This document shows, in pieces, positions 19,724 to 28,348 of a stretch of 64,000 nt of DNA. Positions within the stretch are counted from its first letter, which is position 1. Each line of letters opens with the position of its first letter. Source of the stretch: Sphingomonas trueperi (GTDB taxonomy: Bacteria; Pseudomonadota; Alphaproteobacteria; Sphingomonadales; Sphingomonadaceae). Position numbers and translations under genes: made by a program. The notes beneath the pieces are model-generated. The model had not been told where the DNA came from, searched no databases, and saw only the letters and a program-made list of their open reading frames with translations. The stretch spans positions 95,644 to 159,643 of the forward strand of contig NZ_JAATJB010000012.1 of the NCBI RefSeq assembly GCF_011927635.1, read 5' to 3'.

Positions 19724-19779
19724 GATGGTCCCCCTTGGCCGCCATCCAATAGCGGCCAAGGGTTGACGTCAAGTAACGA

Positions 19780-20676
19780 TCAGAGCGCGCTGTTGAAGGT
19801 GTCGCACTGGCGCGGGTCGCCGGTCTCCATGCCGCGCTTGAGCCAGGCCATGCGCTGCGCCGAGGTGCCGTGGGTGAAGCTGTCCGGCACCACGCTACCT
19901 CGCGCCTCGCGCTGCAGCGTGTCGTCGCCGATTGCGTTGGCGGCGGTCATGCCTTCCTCGATGTCGCCGGGTTCCAGCCGGTCGCGGTTGCGCGCCGCCC
20001 AGACGCCGGCATAGCAGTCGGCCTGCAGTTCGAGCTTCACCGACAGGCGGTTGCCCTCGGTCTTCGAGGCGCGAGCCTGGGCCTGCGATACTTCGGTCGA
20101 GGTGCCGAGCAGGTCCTGGATATGGTGGCCCATCTCGTGCGCGATCACATAGTCGCGGGCGAAGTCGCCCTTGGCGCCGAAGCGGTTCTGCAGCTCGTCG
20201 AAAAAGGCGGTGTCGAGATACACGCCGTCGTCGCTCGGGCAATAGAAGGGGCCGACCGCCGAGGTCGCCGCGCCGCAGCCGGTATTGGCGCCGCCCTTGA
20301 AGAAGTTGATCGTCGCGGGCCTGTAGTCGCTGCGGCCCATTTCCTGGAAGATCTTGCCCCAGGTGTCGTCGGTGCTGCGCATCACCCGGCACGCTTCCAG
20401 CCGGCGCTCGTCGACGCGGCAGACCTGCTGGCCGGACTGGCCCGCGGTGGGCGAGCGGCCGCCGCCGCCGCCGCCGCCGCCGCTCTGCCCCAGCATGCCG
20501 CCGCCGCCGCCCAGCCCGAACATCACCAATGCGATGATGCCCACCAGCACGATGCCGCCGCAGCCCATGCCCCGGCCGAGGAACATCGGCAGCAGGCCGA
20601 GCAGCGGAAAGCCGCCGCCGCCGCCCGAGCCGAGATCGCGGGCATTGTCGGTAGGATCGAGATCGTCGAGCCGCAT
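19780..20676 (-). CDS. YpfJ-type zinc metallopeptidase with a poly-Gly region
   Basis: The ATG at 20676 (GGGGAGG four bases upstream) gives 298 residues. Residues 1-20 are polar and Gly-rich, a membrane helix follows (GGIVLVGIIALVMFGLG), and then a Gly-rich spacer with eight consecutive Gly (GSPTAG onward). The catalytic domain has the zinc motif YVIAHEMGHHIQD, an acidic ligand region LELQADCYAGVWA and a closing GTSAQRMAWLKRG. This matches the neutral zinc metallopeptidase family (YpfJ/DUF2466-like). It is probably anchored in the inner membrane with the peptidase outside. A GCC trinucleotide run codes the Gly stretch. Confidence 0.9.
   Translation of the reverse strand: MRLDDLDPTDNARDLGSGGGGGFPLLGLLPMFLGRGMGCGGIVLVGIIALVMFGLGGGGGMLGQSGGGGGGGGRSPTAGQSGQQVCRVDERRLEACRVMRSTDDTWGKIFQEMGRSDYRPATINFFKGGANTGCGAATSAVGPFYCPSDDGVYLDTAFFDELQNRFGAKGDFARDYVIAHEMGHHIQDLLGTSTEVSQAQARASKTEGNRLSVKLELQADCYAGVWAARNRDRLEPGDIEEGMTAANAIGDDTLQREARGSVVPDSFTHGTSAQRMAWLKRGMETGDPRQCDTFNSAL
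20460..20487. repeat. (GCC)n trinucleotide run inside the zinc peptidase
   Basis: About eight consecutive GCC/CCG units lie in frame and code the poly-Gly stretch of the neighbouring zinc peptidase (minus strand). Such runs can change length by replication slippage, so the spacer length may vary between strains. Confidence 0.7.
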
Positions 20677-20790
20677 TGGGCCTCCCCTTGATTTGGTTGC
20701 CGTAACAATGCGCCAATCGTCTGCGCGTTGCACGTGCCGCTAGCAAGGTTCGTATTGCTCCGCAGCATGGGATGCGCCACATCGCACCGC

Positions 20791-21939
20791 ATGGCCGATG
20801 CTGAGTCCCGCCCGCACCGTCGCCGCCATGCCGGACCCGGCATGCCGCTGCCGGATACCGTCGCGCTGGTGCTGCAGGGGGGCGGGGCGCTCGGCAGTTT
20901 CCAGGCCGGGGTCATCGAGGAACTCGCCACCGCCGCGATCGACGTGGACTGGGTGGCGGGCATTTCGATCGGCGCGGTCAATGCCGCGCTGTTCGCCGGC
21001 AATCCGCCCGAAAAACGGCTCGGCGCGATCCGCGCCTTCTGGGAGCAGGTGACCTCCGCACTGCCCGAATTCTCGCTGCCGATGAACGACCAGGCGCGCG
21101 AGATCAGCCATGAATGGGCCGCCGGCGCGGTGATGCTGGGCGGCGTTCCCGGTTTTTTCCGCCCGCGCCCGATCCCGCCCGCCTTCGCCGTGCCGGGTAC
21201 GCCGGGCGCGCTGAGCTTCTACGATACCAGCCCCTTGCGCGAGACGCTGGATCGGCTGGTCGACTGGGACCTGCTGAACGACGGGCCGGTCCGGCTGTCG
21301 GTCGGCGCGGTCAATCTGCACAGCGGCAATTTCCGCTATTTCGATACGCGCGACGAACGCATCGATGCGCGGCACATCATGGCGTCTGGTGCGTTGCCGC
21401 CCGGGCTGCCGCCGGTCGAGATCGACGGTTGCTGGTATTGGGACGGGGGACTCGTCTCCAACACCCCGCTTACCCATGTCCTCGATCGGCAGGAGGCCGA
21501 GATGCTCGTCTTCCAGGTCGATCTGTTCCCCGCGGAAAACGAACTCCCGCGCACGATCATGGACGTGATGGGCCGCGAGAAGGAAATCCGTTTCTCCAGC
21601 CGCACCCGCGCCATTTCCGACGAACGGCTGCGGCTGCGCAAGGCGCGCGAGACGGTGCGGCGGCTGCTCGACAAGCTGCCCGAGCATGTCGCCGACGCGC
21701 CCGAGGTGCAGGCGGTGCGCGATCTGGTGACCGAATATCCGGTCAATGTCGTGCAGCTGATCTACCGCGCGAAGCTCTGGGAAGGCGGCTCGCGCGACTT
21801 CGAATTCTCCACACGGACGATGCACGAGCATTGGGAGGCCGGCCGTATCGCGGTCGCCGAAACCATGGCCAATTCGCGGCTCGTCGCGCAGAACATCCTC
21901 GACGGCAAGACTGCCGCTTTCGATCTCACCCAGCGTTAA
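20791..21939 (+). CDS. Patatin-like phospholipase (DUF3734 type)
   Basis: A 382-residue version starts at ATG 20791; the frame is open to 20728 and the start is uncertain. The protein has the oxyanion loop VLQGGGALGSFQAGV and the catalytic Ser in AGISIGAVNAAL (GxSxG). The catalytic Asp lies in WDGGLVSNTP. A longer C-terminal part of about 200 residues, with RTMHEHWEAGRIAV, matches the DUF3734 extension. These enzymes act as acyl hydrolases, often beside polyhydroxybutyrate genes. Here the next gene is a 3-hydroxybutyrate dehydrogenase, 13 bases away, so a role in PHB or lipid turnover is plausible. Confidence 0.85.
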   Translation: MADAESRPHRRRHAGPGMPLPDTVALVLQGGGALGSFQAGVIEELATAAIDVDWVAGISIGAVNAALFAGNPPEKRLGAIRAFWEQVTSALPEFSLPMNDQAREISHEWAAGAVMLGGVPGFFRPRPIPPAFAVPGTPGALSFYDTSPLRETLDRLVDWDLLNDGPVRLSVGAVNLHSGNFRYFDTRDERIDARHIMASGALPPGLPPVEIDGCWYWDGGLVSNTPLTHVLDRQEAEMLVFQVDLFPAENELPRTIMDVMGREKEIRFSSRTRAISDERLRLRKARETVRRLLDKLPEHVADAPEVQAVRDLVTEYPVNVVQLIYRAKLWEGGSRDFEFSTRTMHEHWEAGRIAVAETMANSRLVAQNILDGKTAAFDLTQR

Positions 21940-21952
21940 AAGGAGTATGCCG

Positions 21953-22738
21953 ATGTTCCTCAAGGGCAAGTCCGCGATCGTCACCGGGTCCACGTCGGGC
22001 ATCGGCCTCGCCTATGCGAAGGCGCTGGCGGCCGAGGGCGCGAATGTGCTGATCAACGGCTTCGGCGACGCGGCGGCGATCGAGAAGGAGCGCGCGGCAC
22101 TTGCGGAGACCAGCGGCGGCAAGGCGCTGTACGACGCCGCCGACATGACCAAGCCCGACCAGATCGCGGCGATGGTCGCGCGGGCCGAGGCGGAGTTCGG
22201 CGCGGTCGACATCGTCATCTCCAACGCCGGCATCCAGCATGTCGCGCCGATCGACGAATTCCCGCTGGAGAAGTGGGACGCGATCCTCGCGATCAATCTC
22301 AGCTCGACCTTCCACCTGATGCGCGCGGCGATCCCGGGCATGAAGCAGCGCAAATGGGGCCGGATCATCTCCACCGCCAGCGCGCACAGCCTGGTCGCCA
22401 GCCCCAACAAGTCGGCCTATGTCACTGCCAAGCATGGCCTGGCCGGCCTCACCAAGACGGCGGCGCTGGAAGTGGCGACCCACGGCATCACGGTGAACTG
22501 CATCTCGCCGGGCTATGTCTGGACGCCGCTGGTCGAGAACCAGATCCCCGACACGATGAAGACGCGGGGCCTGACCCGCGAGCAGGTGATCAACGACGTG
22601 CTGCTCGATGCCCAGCCGACCAAGCAGTTCGTGCTGCCCGAGCAGGTGGCCGCGCTGGCCCTGTTCCTGTGCCGCGACGAAGCCGCGCAGATCACCGGCG
22701 CGAACTATTCGATCGACGGCGGCTGGACTGCCGAATGA
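21953..22738 (+). CDS. bdhA: 3-Hydroxybutyrate dehydrogenase
   Basis: A 261-residue SDR enzyme oxidising (R)-3-hydroxybutyrate to acetoacetate with NAD+. I chose the second ATG (21953) because AAGGAG sits seven bases before it; the first ATG at 21947 is only two bases from it. Motifs are SAIVTGSTSGIGLAYAK, VISNAGIQHV, the catalytic Ser in STASAHS, and Tyr/Lys in KSAYVTAKHG. The C-terminal ADQITGANYSIDGGW-like ending is family-typical. The order patatin-bdhA-DUF4893 is tightly packed; the TGA at 22736-22738 overlaps the next ATG at 22735. Confidence 0.95.
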   Translation: MFLKGKSAIVTGSTSGIGLAYAKALAAEGANVLINGFGDAAAIEKERAALAETSGGKALYDAADMTKPDQIAAMVARAEAEFGAVDIVISNAGIQHVAPIDEFPLEKWDAILAINLSSTFHLMRAAIPGMKQRKWGRIISTASAHSLVASPNKSAYVTAKHGLAGLTKTAALEVATHGITVNCISPGYVWTPLVENQIPDTMKTRGLTREQVINDVLLDAQPTKQFVLPEQVAALALFLCRDEAAQITGANYSIDGGWTAE

Positions 22739-23361
22739 TGGTGCGCACCCTGGTCGCCTTGGGGCTGGGCGCGGCGCTGGCCGGCTGCAGCGTCTATCAC
22801 GAGGCGACCTCGCCGGGGATGGACACGCGCCTCCCCTGGCGCCGGATCGCGACCGACACGGATCGCACCAAGCTGCGCAACTGGCGCAAGGCGTGGAGCG
22901 AGGCGCTGCCGCTCGCCCGCGCCGCCGACGTGAAGCTGATCGAGGGCGACCCTGCGCTGTTCGATCCCGATCGGGCGCTGGACACGGCGATGCCGCCGGC
23001 CGGCGCCTATCGCTGCCGCACCATCAAGCTGGGCGGCGGCGGCACCGCGGTGACCGCGATCGTCACCTATGATTGGCGGCCTTGCCCGATCACCGCGGAT
23101 GGCGACCTGCGGCACTTCCGCATCGAGGGGGGCTTGCAGCGGCCCGAGGGCAATTTCTTCCCCGACGTGACCGCCCGCGTGACCTTTCTCGGCACGCTGG
23201 AAGTGGGCGACGACAGCGCACCGCTTCGCTACGGGCTCGACAACAAGCGCAACCTGATCGGCTATGGCGAGCGGATCGGCGACCAGCGCTGGCGGCTGGT
23301 GATCCCCTATCCGGCGTTCGAATCGAAGGTCGACGTGATCGAGATCGTTCCCGCGGTTTGA
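22735..23361 (+). CDS. DUF4893 lipoprotein
   Basis: A 208-residue exported protein with a lipobox (GLGAALAGCS, Cys at about 17). The mature part has WRKAWSEALPLARAADVKLI and a late YRCRTIKLGG with PCPI, giving the Cys residues and the RW...Q pattern of DUF4893. The first two ATG codons (22735 and 22738) are both in frame; the first overlaps the bdhA stop as ATGA, so translation is coupled. Function is unknown. It ends 52 bases before the amidohydrolase. Confidence 0.8.
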   Translation: MMVRTLVALGLGAALAGCSVYHEATSPGMDTRLPWRRIATDTDRTKLRNWRKAWSEALPLARAADVKLIEGDPALFDPDRALDTAMPPAGAYRCRTIKLGGGGTAVTAIVTYDWRPCPITADGDLRHFRIEGGLQRPEGNFFPDVTARVTFLGTLEVGDDSAPLRYGLDNKRNLIGYGERIGDQRWRLVIPYPAFESKVDVIEIVPAV

Positions 23362-23413
23362 CAGGCGGGCGGCCAGGCGTGACACTCGTGTCCATGACCG
23401 CAAAGGGGGCCCG

Positions 23414-24727
23414 ATGTTCACGTCTTTCCTGCTGGCCGGGGCAATGAGCCTCGGCACGCCCGCCGCTGCTGCCGCCGATCCGGTGCGCGACGCCACGGCC
23501 AGGGCGATGCCGCAGCTGATGGCGCTCTACCGCGACCTCCACGCCCATCCCGAACTCAGCCTGCACGAGGTGCAGACCGCCGCCAAGCTCGCCGCCGCCG
23601 CGCGCGAGGCGGGCTATGAGGTGACCGAGAAGGTCGGCGGCACCGGCGTGGTCGCGGTGCTGCGCAACGGACCCGGCCCCGTCGTGCTGATCCGCGCCGA
23701 CATGGACGGGCTGCCGGTGGTGGAGAATACCGGGCTGCCCTTCGCCTCCAAGGTCCGCGCGACCACCGACGAGGGGATCGAGAGCGGCGTGATGCACGCC
23801 TGCGGGCACGACACCCACATGGCGAGCTGGGTCGGCACGCTGCGCAACCTCGCGGCGATGAAGGATCGCTGGCACGGCACCGTGGTAATGATCGCCCAGC
23901 CCGCCGAGGAGCGCGGGCGCGGCGCCAAGGCGATGCTCGACGACGGGCTGTTCACCCGCTTTCCCAAGCCGGGCTACGCGATCGCCTTCCACGACAGCGC
24001 CAGCCTGCCCGCCGGGCAGATCGGGGTGACACCCGGCTATGCGCTGGCAAACGTCGACTCGGTCGACATCGTGGTGAAGGGCGTAGGCGGCCACGGCGCC
24101 TATCCGCACACGACCCGCGACCCGATCGTGCTCGCCGCGCGGATCGTCACCACGCTGCAGACCCTGGTCAGCCGCGAGATGGATCCGCAGCAGCCGGCGG
24201 TGGTGACCGTCGGCGCGATCCATGGCGGATCGAAGCACAACATCATCGGCAACGACGTGACGATGCTGCTCACCGTGCGCAGCTTCACCCCCGATTCGCG
24301 CCAGCAGCTGCTCGACGGGATCGCGCGCATCGCCAAGGGCGAGGCGATCGCGGCCGGCGTGCCGGAGGACCGGATGCCGGTGGTGACGGTGAAGGACGAA
24401 TATACCCCGGCCACCTTCAACACCCAACCGCTCGCGGGGCGGCTGCAGGGGCTGTTCACCACGCGCTTCGGCAAGGACCGGGTGGTCGAGACCAAGGCAG
24501 TGATGGGCGGCGAGGATTTCAGCCGCTACTGGCTCGCCGACAAGAGCATCCAGAGCACGATCTTCTGGGTGGGCGGCGTGCCCCAGGCGAAGTGGGACGC
24601 TGCGCAGGGCGGCAAGGCGATGCTGCCCTCGCTCCACAGCGCCGAATGGGCTCCCGATGCCGAGGCGGTGGTCAGCACCGCGACCGAGGCACTGACCGCG
24701 GCGGCGCTGGATATCCTGCAGCGGTAG
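23414..24727 (+). CDS. M20-family amidohydrolase (peptidase M20D), exported
   Basis: A 437-residue protein with an N-terminal signal (residues 1-22, LLAGAMSLGTPAAAA). The mature part has the M20D pattern: LIRADMDGLPVVENTGL, HACGHDTHMASWVG with the metal-binding His, PAEERGRGAKAML with the general-base Glu, and a dimerisation domain (about 200-320) with VKGVGGHGAYPH. MGGEDFSRY lies near the C-terminus. Homologues cleave N-acyl or aminoacyl bonds, as hippurate hydrolases or IAA-amino acid hydrolases do. Without a search the substrate is open. It stands alone after the DUF4893 gene. Confidence 0.9.
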   Translation: MFTSFLLAGAMSLGTPAAAAADPVRDATARAMPQLMALYRDLHAHPELSLHEVQTAAKLAAAAREAGYEVTEKVGGTGVVAVLRNGPGPVVLIRADMDGLPVVENTGLPFASKVRATTDEGIESGVMHACGHDTHMASWVGTLRNLAAMKDRWHGTVVMIAQPAEERGRGAKAMLDDGLFTRFPKPGYAIAFHDSASLPAGQIGVTPGYALANVDSVDIVVKGVGGHGAYPHTTRDPIVLAARIVTTLQTLVSREMDPQQPAVVTVGAIHGGSKHNIIGNDVTMLLTVRSFTPDSRQQLLDGIARIAKGEAIAAGVPEDRMPVVTVKDEYTPATFNTQPLAGRLQGLFTTRFGKDRVVETKAVMGGEDFSRYWLADKSIQSTIFWVGGVPQAKWDAAQGGKAMLPSLHSAEWAPDAEAVVSTATEALTAAALDILQR

Positions 24728-24802
24728 CGGGCGGGAAGGTCTGGTGTCGTTATGCGGTCAGTTTCCGCTGCGGCCGAGCGCTCTCGCCAGTGCCCCGAAG
24801 AT

Positions 24803-24898
24803 CGTCATCCCGGCGAAAGCCGGGGTCCATCCGCCTCTCCGCCGCTGCAAGAGCTTCAGGCGAGACCCCAATGGGCCCCGGCTTTCGCCGGGGTGACG
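24803..24898. repeat. REP-type palindrome CGTCATCCCGGCGAAAGC
   Basis: The 23-base arm at 24803-24825 (CGTCATCCCGGCG...) recurs inverted at 24876-24898 with one mismatch, separated by about 50 bases. The motif is the well-known intergenic repeat of alphaproteobacteria, seen in Caulobacter and sphingomonads. It lies in the 211-base gap between convergent genes and may act as a transcription end or a REP-associated transposon remnant. The rest of that gap holds no ORF I would call. Confidence 0.9.
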
Positions 24899-24938
24899 GT
24901 TTGGGAGTAGCGATGGCTATTATCAGTGCGGCCTGGCA

Positions 24939-25577
24939 TCAAAGCTTGCCGAACACCGCTTCATAGCCCGCCCTATCGCCCTCGGCGAGGAAGCGGGCCT
25001 GGTCGATCCAGCGGTCGCGGGTCATGCGGCCCTGGAAGCTGCCGAGCTGGGCGTCGAGCGCCTTGGCGCCGGCCTCGTCGAGCGCGGCGAGCTGGGCGAA
25101 ACGGGTGATGCCGAGTTCGTTGAGCCGTGCGGCCAGCTTGGGGCCGACGCCCTTCAGCCGGGTGAGATCGTCACCGCCCGCTGCGGGCGCCGCTTCCACA
25201 GGTGCGGGCGCGACAGGCGCCGGTTGGGCATTGGTATCCGCCGCGAGCGCCGCCGATGGGGCCGCGATCGGCGCGGCGGCCGCAATCGGCTCGTCGGCGA
25301 GCGGGCCGGGCGCGGGCATGGGTGCCGGCACTTCGGGCGCGCTGGTCGTCACCGAGGGAGGCTCGATCGGCTTGGCCGGATCGACGACTTCGAGCTCGCC
25401 GCGCTCGTCCAGTTCCTCGCGCGCCTTGCGGCGGCGGATCGCCAGACGCGTGCCCCAGATCAGGATGAACACCGCCAGCGCCGCGCCCAGCGCGATGAGG
25501 ACGAACGACGTGGTCAGCCAGCCCGTCTCGGCGGTAGCGGCGACCGCGCCATAGCCCTGGGAAACCTGATCGTTCAT
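24939..25577 (-). CDS. Membrane-anchored helix-hairpin-helix protein
   Basis: ATG 25577 with a GGAG nine bases upstream gives 212 residues. An N-terminal Ala/Thr region precedes a transmembrane helix (TTSFVLIALGAALAVFILIW). A basic stretch (RRRKARE) follows, then an Ala/Pro-rich linker (about 70-135), and a C-terminal helix-hairpin-helix domain (DLTRLKGVGPKLAARLNELGI). That domain binds nucleic acid in other proteins. The order suggests a membrane-tethered DNA- or RNA-binding protein facing the cytosol. No partner is obvious; SURF1 lies 106 bases upstream on the same strand. Confidence 0.7.
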   Translation of the reverse strand: MNDQVSQGYGAVAATAETGWLTTSFVLIALGAALAVFILIWGTRLAIRRRKAREELDERGELEVVDPAKPIEPPSVTTSAPEVPAPMPAPGPLADEPIAAAAPIAAPSAALAADTNAQPAPVAPAPVEAAPAAGGDDLTRLKGVGPKLAARLNELGITRFAQLAALDEAGAKALDAQLGSFQGRMTRDRWIDQARFLAEGDRAGYEAVFGKL

Positions 25578-25683
25578 GCGTGCCGCTCCAAGGTTCGCTT
25601 GCCTTGTCCTTCCCTTAGCGTGCGGTGCGGCCGCGTCCACCCATCTGCGCGGCGGGACGCACGCTGCAGAGGATAGCCGGGCG

Positions 25684-26316
25684 TTAGCGGATTCGCGGCT
25701 CGGGCGCGCCGCGGGCGCGCAGGCGCAGTGCCAGGACGTAGATGATGATCGCCACGCCGGCGAACAGGAACCATTGCACCGCATAGGCGAGGTGGTTGTT
25801 GGGCACGCTGGCGATGTCGGGCGGGGCGCTCGGCTCCAGCCCCGGCGCTGCCTGGTCGGAGACCAGCATCAGCGGCTGGGGTGCGGAATCGAAGATGCCG
25901 GCGATCAGCGGGCGGTGGTCCGGCGCGCGGGTGAGGGTGCCGCTCACCACCCCGCCGGGCCAGTGCGGGCGGAACATCGGGTCGCGGGTCACTCCCATGT
26001 CGACCAGCAATGTCGCGTCGGCATGGGTGCGGCAGGTGGCGATCTGCCGCCAGCCCTGCAGGCCCTGGACCCCCCGCCCGCCCTGGCGCGCCCAGCGGGT
26101 GACCGACTGGCAGGCAGAACGGGCATGGCGGAACAGCAGCGAGGCATCGGCCGCGCCGCTCTCGATCGTGATCGTCGGCTGCATCGTGTTGGCGGCGAAC
26201 ACCGCCAGCGCGCTCTCCTTCTGCGCCCGCCGGTCGAGCTGCCAGAAGCCGAGCGCGATCATCGCCGCGACGGCGAGGCCGACTAGCAGGGTAGGGATCA
26301 GGGGCACGCCGCGCAT
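25684..26316 (-). CDS. SURF1-like cytochrome oxidase assembly protein
   Basis: ATG 26316 lies one base after the DUF983 stop and gives 210 residues. Two membrane helices flank a large periplasmic domain: LIPTLLVGLAVAAMIALGFW at the start, with the family motif GFWQLDRRAQKE, and AVQWFLFAGVAIIIYVLALR at the end. The typical ending NHLAYAVQWF is present. SURF1 helps insert haem A into subunit I of the aa3 oxidase. It closes the cta block: coxIII, DUF983, SURF1. Confidence 0.92.
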   Translation of the reverse strand: MRGVPLIPTLLVGLAVAAMIALGFWQLDRRAQKESALAVFAANTMQPTITIESGAADASLLFRHARSACQSVTRWARQGGRGVQGLQGWRQIATCRTHADATLLVDMGVTRDPMFRPHWPGGVVSGTLTRAPDHRPLIAGIFDSAPQPLMLVSDQAAPGLEPSAPPDIASVPNNHLAYAVQWFLFAGVAIIIYVLALRLRARGAPEPRIR

Positions 26317-26317
26317 G

Positions 26318-26719
26318 TCAGTCCTCGGCGATTCGGCCCTCATGGGCCCGGTTGCGAAATTCGAGCGCGAGCAGCAGCCCCTTGGCCACGCGCAGCGATC
26401 CCACCACCATCGCCAGCGTGACCGGCGGCCAGAGCAGCAGATGGACCCAGACGGGCGGGGAGAAGCTGAACTCCACCCATAGCGCCAGGATCGTCACCAG
26501 CGCGCCGATGCCGAGGGTGAGGAACACCACCGGCCCGTCGCCGACGTTGAACTTCGTGAAATCGAGCCCGCAGGCGGAACAACGCTCGGAAAAGGCGGTG
26601 AAGCTGCGGAACAGCGTCCTGGCGCCGCAGCGCGGGCAGCAGCCGTAGAGGCCCGATGCGATCGGGGGCGGCAACGCAACGCTGCCGCCCCCTGTGGGAT
26701 CGGGTGTCGGTGCGGCCAC
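26318..26719 (-). CDS. DUF983 membrane protein of the oxidase operon
   Basis: A GTG at 26719 gives 133 residues; an ATG at 26761 would overlap the ctaE end by 40 bases. The protein has the Zn-ribbon-like CCPRCGARTLFRS and CSACGLDF, then two membrane helices (VVFLTLGIGALVTILALWVEF and VHLLLWPPVTLAMVVGSL). DUF983 proteins are found after coxIII in many alphaproteobacteria. The exact role is unknown, but the conserved linkage and the cysteines suggest a part in oxidase maturation. It is coupled to SURF1, whose ATG lies just past its stop. Confidence 0.85.
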   Translation of the reverse strand: MAAPTPDPTGGGSVALPPPIASGLYGCCPRCGARTLFRSFTAFSERCSACGLDFTKFNVGDGPVVFLTLGIGALVTILALWVEFSFSPPVWVHLLLWPPVTLAMVVGSLRVAKGLLLALEFRNRAHEGRIAED

Positions 26720-26720
26720 G

Positions 26721-27605
26721 TCAGCCGGCGTGGACCGGCGCGCCCCAACCGCCCCAGACATAGATCGACGCGAACAGGAACAGCCAGACGACGTCGACGA
26801 AGTGCCAGTACCAGGCCGCCGCCTCGAAGCCGAAATGCTGGCGGGGGGTGAAGTCGCCGCGATAGGCGCGCACCAGGTTCACGACCAGGAAGATCGTGCC
26901 GACGATCACGTGGAAGCCGTGGAAGCCCGTCGCCATGAAGAAGGCGCCGCCATAGCTGGAGCCGCCCTCGCTCGCCGCCTTGAAGGGGAAGGGGGCCTCC
27001 ATATACTCGTACGCCTGGAGGCAGCTGAAGATGAAGCCGAGCACCACGGTGAGCCACAGGCCCTTCTTCACCGTGTCGTTCTCGCCCACGCCGATCAGGC
27101 CCCACAGCCCGCGCAGTTCGCCGCCGCGCTCGTTGTGGATCAGGCCGTGATGCGCCCAGGTGACGGTGCAGCCCGAGCAGAGCAGGATCAGCGTGTTGAG
27201 CAGCGGGAACTGCCAGGCATCGAGCACCTCCATGCCCTTGGGCGGCCAGGTGCCGCCGACTGCCTCAACCGTGGAGGGGAAGAGCGCGAAATCGAACCAG
27301 GCCCAGAACCAGCCGACGAAGAACATCACTTCGGAGGCGATGAACAGGATCATGCCGTAGCGCAGATGGAGCTGGACGATCGGGGTGTGATCGCCGGCAT
27401 GCGCCTCCTGGATCACCTTGCCCCACCAGCCGAACATGGTGAGCAGCACCAGCAGGAAGCCGGTGGTCAGCACCAGCGTTCCGTTCGCCATCTTGTGCAT
27501 CCACATCACGGCGCCCGAGGCGAGGACCAGCCCGCCCAGCGAGCCCAGCAGCGGCCAGATGCTCGGCGGCAGGATATGATACTGGTGGTTCTTTGCTCCA
27601 GCCAT
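26721..27605 (-). CDS. ctaE: Cytochrome c oxidase subunit III
   Basis: A 294-residue membrane protein with seven helices, the normal size for bacterial coxIII. Family stretches are YHILPPSIWPLLGSLGGL, the acidic EVMFFVGWFWAWFDFALF, TVTWAHHGLIHNERGGE, and HGFHVIVGTIFLVVNLVRA. It forms the third subunit of the aa3-type oxidase and helps stabilise subunit I. It follows ctaG by 36 bases and precedes DUF983. Confidence 0.97.
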   Translation of the reverse strand: MAGAKNHQYHILPPSIWPLLGSLGGLVLASGAVMWMHKMANGTLVLTTGFLLVLLTMFGWWGKVIQEAHAGDHTPIVQLHLRYGMILFIASEVMFFVGWFWAWFDFALFPSTVEAVGGTWPPKGMEVLDAWQFPLLNTLILLCSGCTVTWAHHGLIHNERGGELRGLWGLIGVGENDTVKKGLWLTVVLGFIFSCLQAYEYMEAPFPFKAASEGGSSYGGAFFMATGFHGFHVIVGTIFLVVNLVRAYRGDFTPRQHFGFEAAAWYWHFVDVVWLFLFASIYVWGGWGAPVHAG

Positions 27606-27641
27606 GGGCGTATCCCAATCCTCTCTCTATTTTGCGCGATG

Positions 27642-28181
27642 CTAGCTTGGTGTCTTCGGCGAATCCACTGGATAAAATGTATAGGACAAGGTGATCTCCT
27701 CGACGTCGCGCGCGTCGGGATCGTTGAGAATCTTCGGGTCGACGAAGAAGATCACCGGCATGCGGACGGTCTCGCCCGGCTGCAGCGTCTGCTGGGTGAA
27801 GCAGAAGCACTGGATCTTGGTGAAATATTTGCCGACCTGCGCCGGCGTGACGTTGAACGTCGCGGTGCCGGTAAGCGGCCGGTTGGAGGTGTTGGTGGCG
27901 GTGAAGAAGGCCATGTCGCGGCCGCCGATGTCGATTGTGTCCTCGCGCCGCTCGGGCGCGAACTTCCACGGCAGCTTGGGGCTGACATTGCTGTCGAACG
28001 CCACCGTAATCTTCTGCCCCGTGGCGCCGGGCGCGCGCAGGCCGCGCTGGGTGGTGCCGTTGAGCCCGGTCGCCTCGCAGAACATCCGGTAGAGCGGCAC
28101 CGCGGCAAAGCCCAGCCCGGTCATGCCGCACACCAGCACGGCACCCATCAGGCCGACGCGCAGGTTGCGGCTGATCCTCAT
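27642..28181 (-). CDS. ctaG: Cytochrome c oxidase assembly protein CtaG/Cox11
   Basis: A 179-residue protein with an N-terminal membrane helix (GLMGAVLVCGMTGLGFAAVPLY) and a periplasmic beta-sandwich. It delivers copper to the CuB site of subunit I. The copper-binding motif is visible as QCFCFTQQTLQPGE, preceded by YFTKIQ, and the conserved PVIFFVDP follows. ATG 28181 overlaps the stop of the small CoxF-like gene (28178-28180), so the two are coupled. Confidence 0.96.
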   Translation of the reverse strand: MRISRNLRVGLMGAVLVCGMTGLGFAAVPLYRMFCEATGLNGTTQRGLRAPGATGQKITVAFDSNVSPKLPWKFAPERREDTIDIGGRDMAFFTATNTSNRPLTGTATFNVTPAQVGKYFTKIQCFCFTQQTLQPGETVRMPVIFFVDPKILNDPDARDVEEITLSYTFYPVDSPKTPS

Positions 28182-28348
28182 CCGCCGTGCCCGAGCTGCA
28201 TCTTCACGATCGAGATCGCGAACACCAGCACGACGAAGCCGCCGAGCAGCAGCGCCATCACCCGGGCGCGCGATCGCTGGCGCGCGCGGATCAGCTCCAG
28301 TTCCGATGCCGGCATGTCGTTACCATCCTCTCCGCGGGAATCGTTCAT
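28178..28348 (-). CDS. CoxF-like small membrane protein
   Basis: ATG 28348 overlaps the ctaB stop (ATGA), with AGGTGG upstream, and gives 56 residues. The hydrophilic N-terminal half ([18 protein letters not shown]) and basic patch (RQRSRAR) precede one membrane helix ([21 protein letters not shown]) and a short tail (QLGHGG). The position between ctaB and ctaG, the size and single-pass topology match the CoxF-type small protein of alphaproteobacterial oxidase operons. Its stop is interlocked with the ctaG start. Confidence 0.75.
   Translation of the reverse strand: MNDSRGEDGNDMPASELELIRARQRSRARVMALLLGGFVVLVFAISIVKMQLGHGG

Noticed and set aside
24728..24938. Small ORFs in the gap after the amidohydrolase
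   Set aside because: They fall on the REP palindrome and have no ribosome sites.
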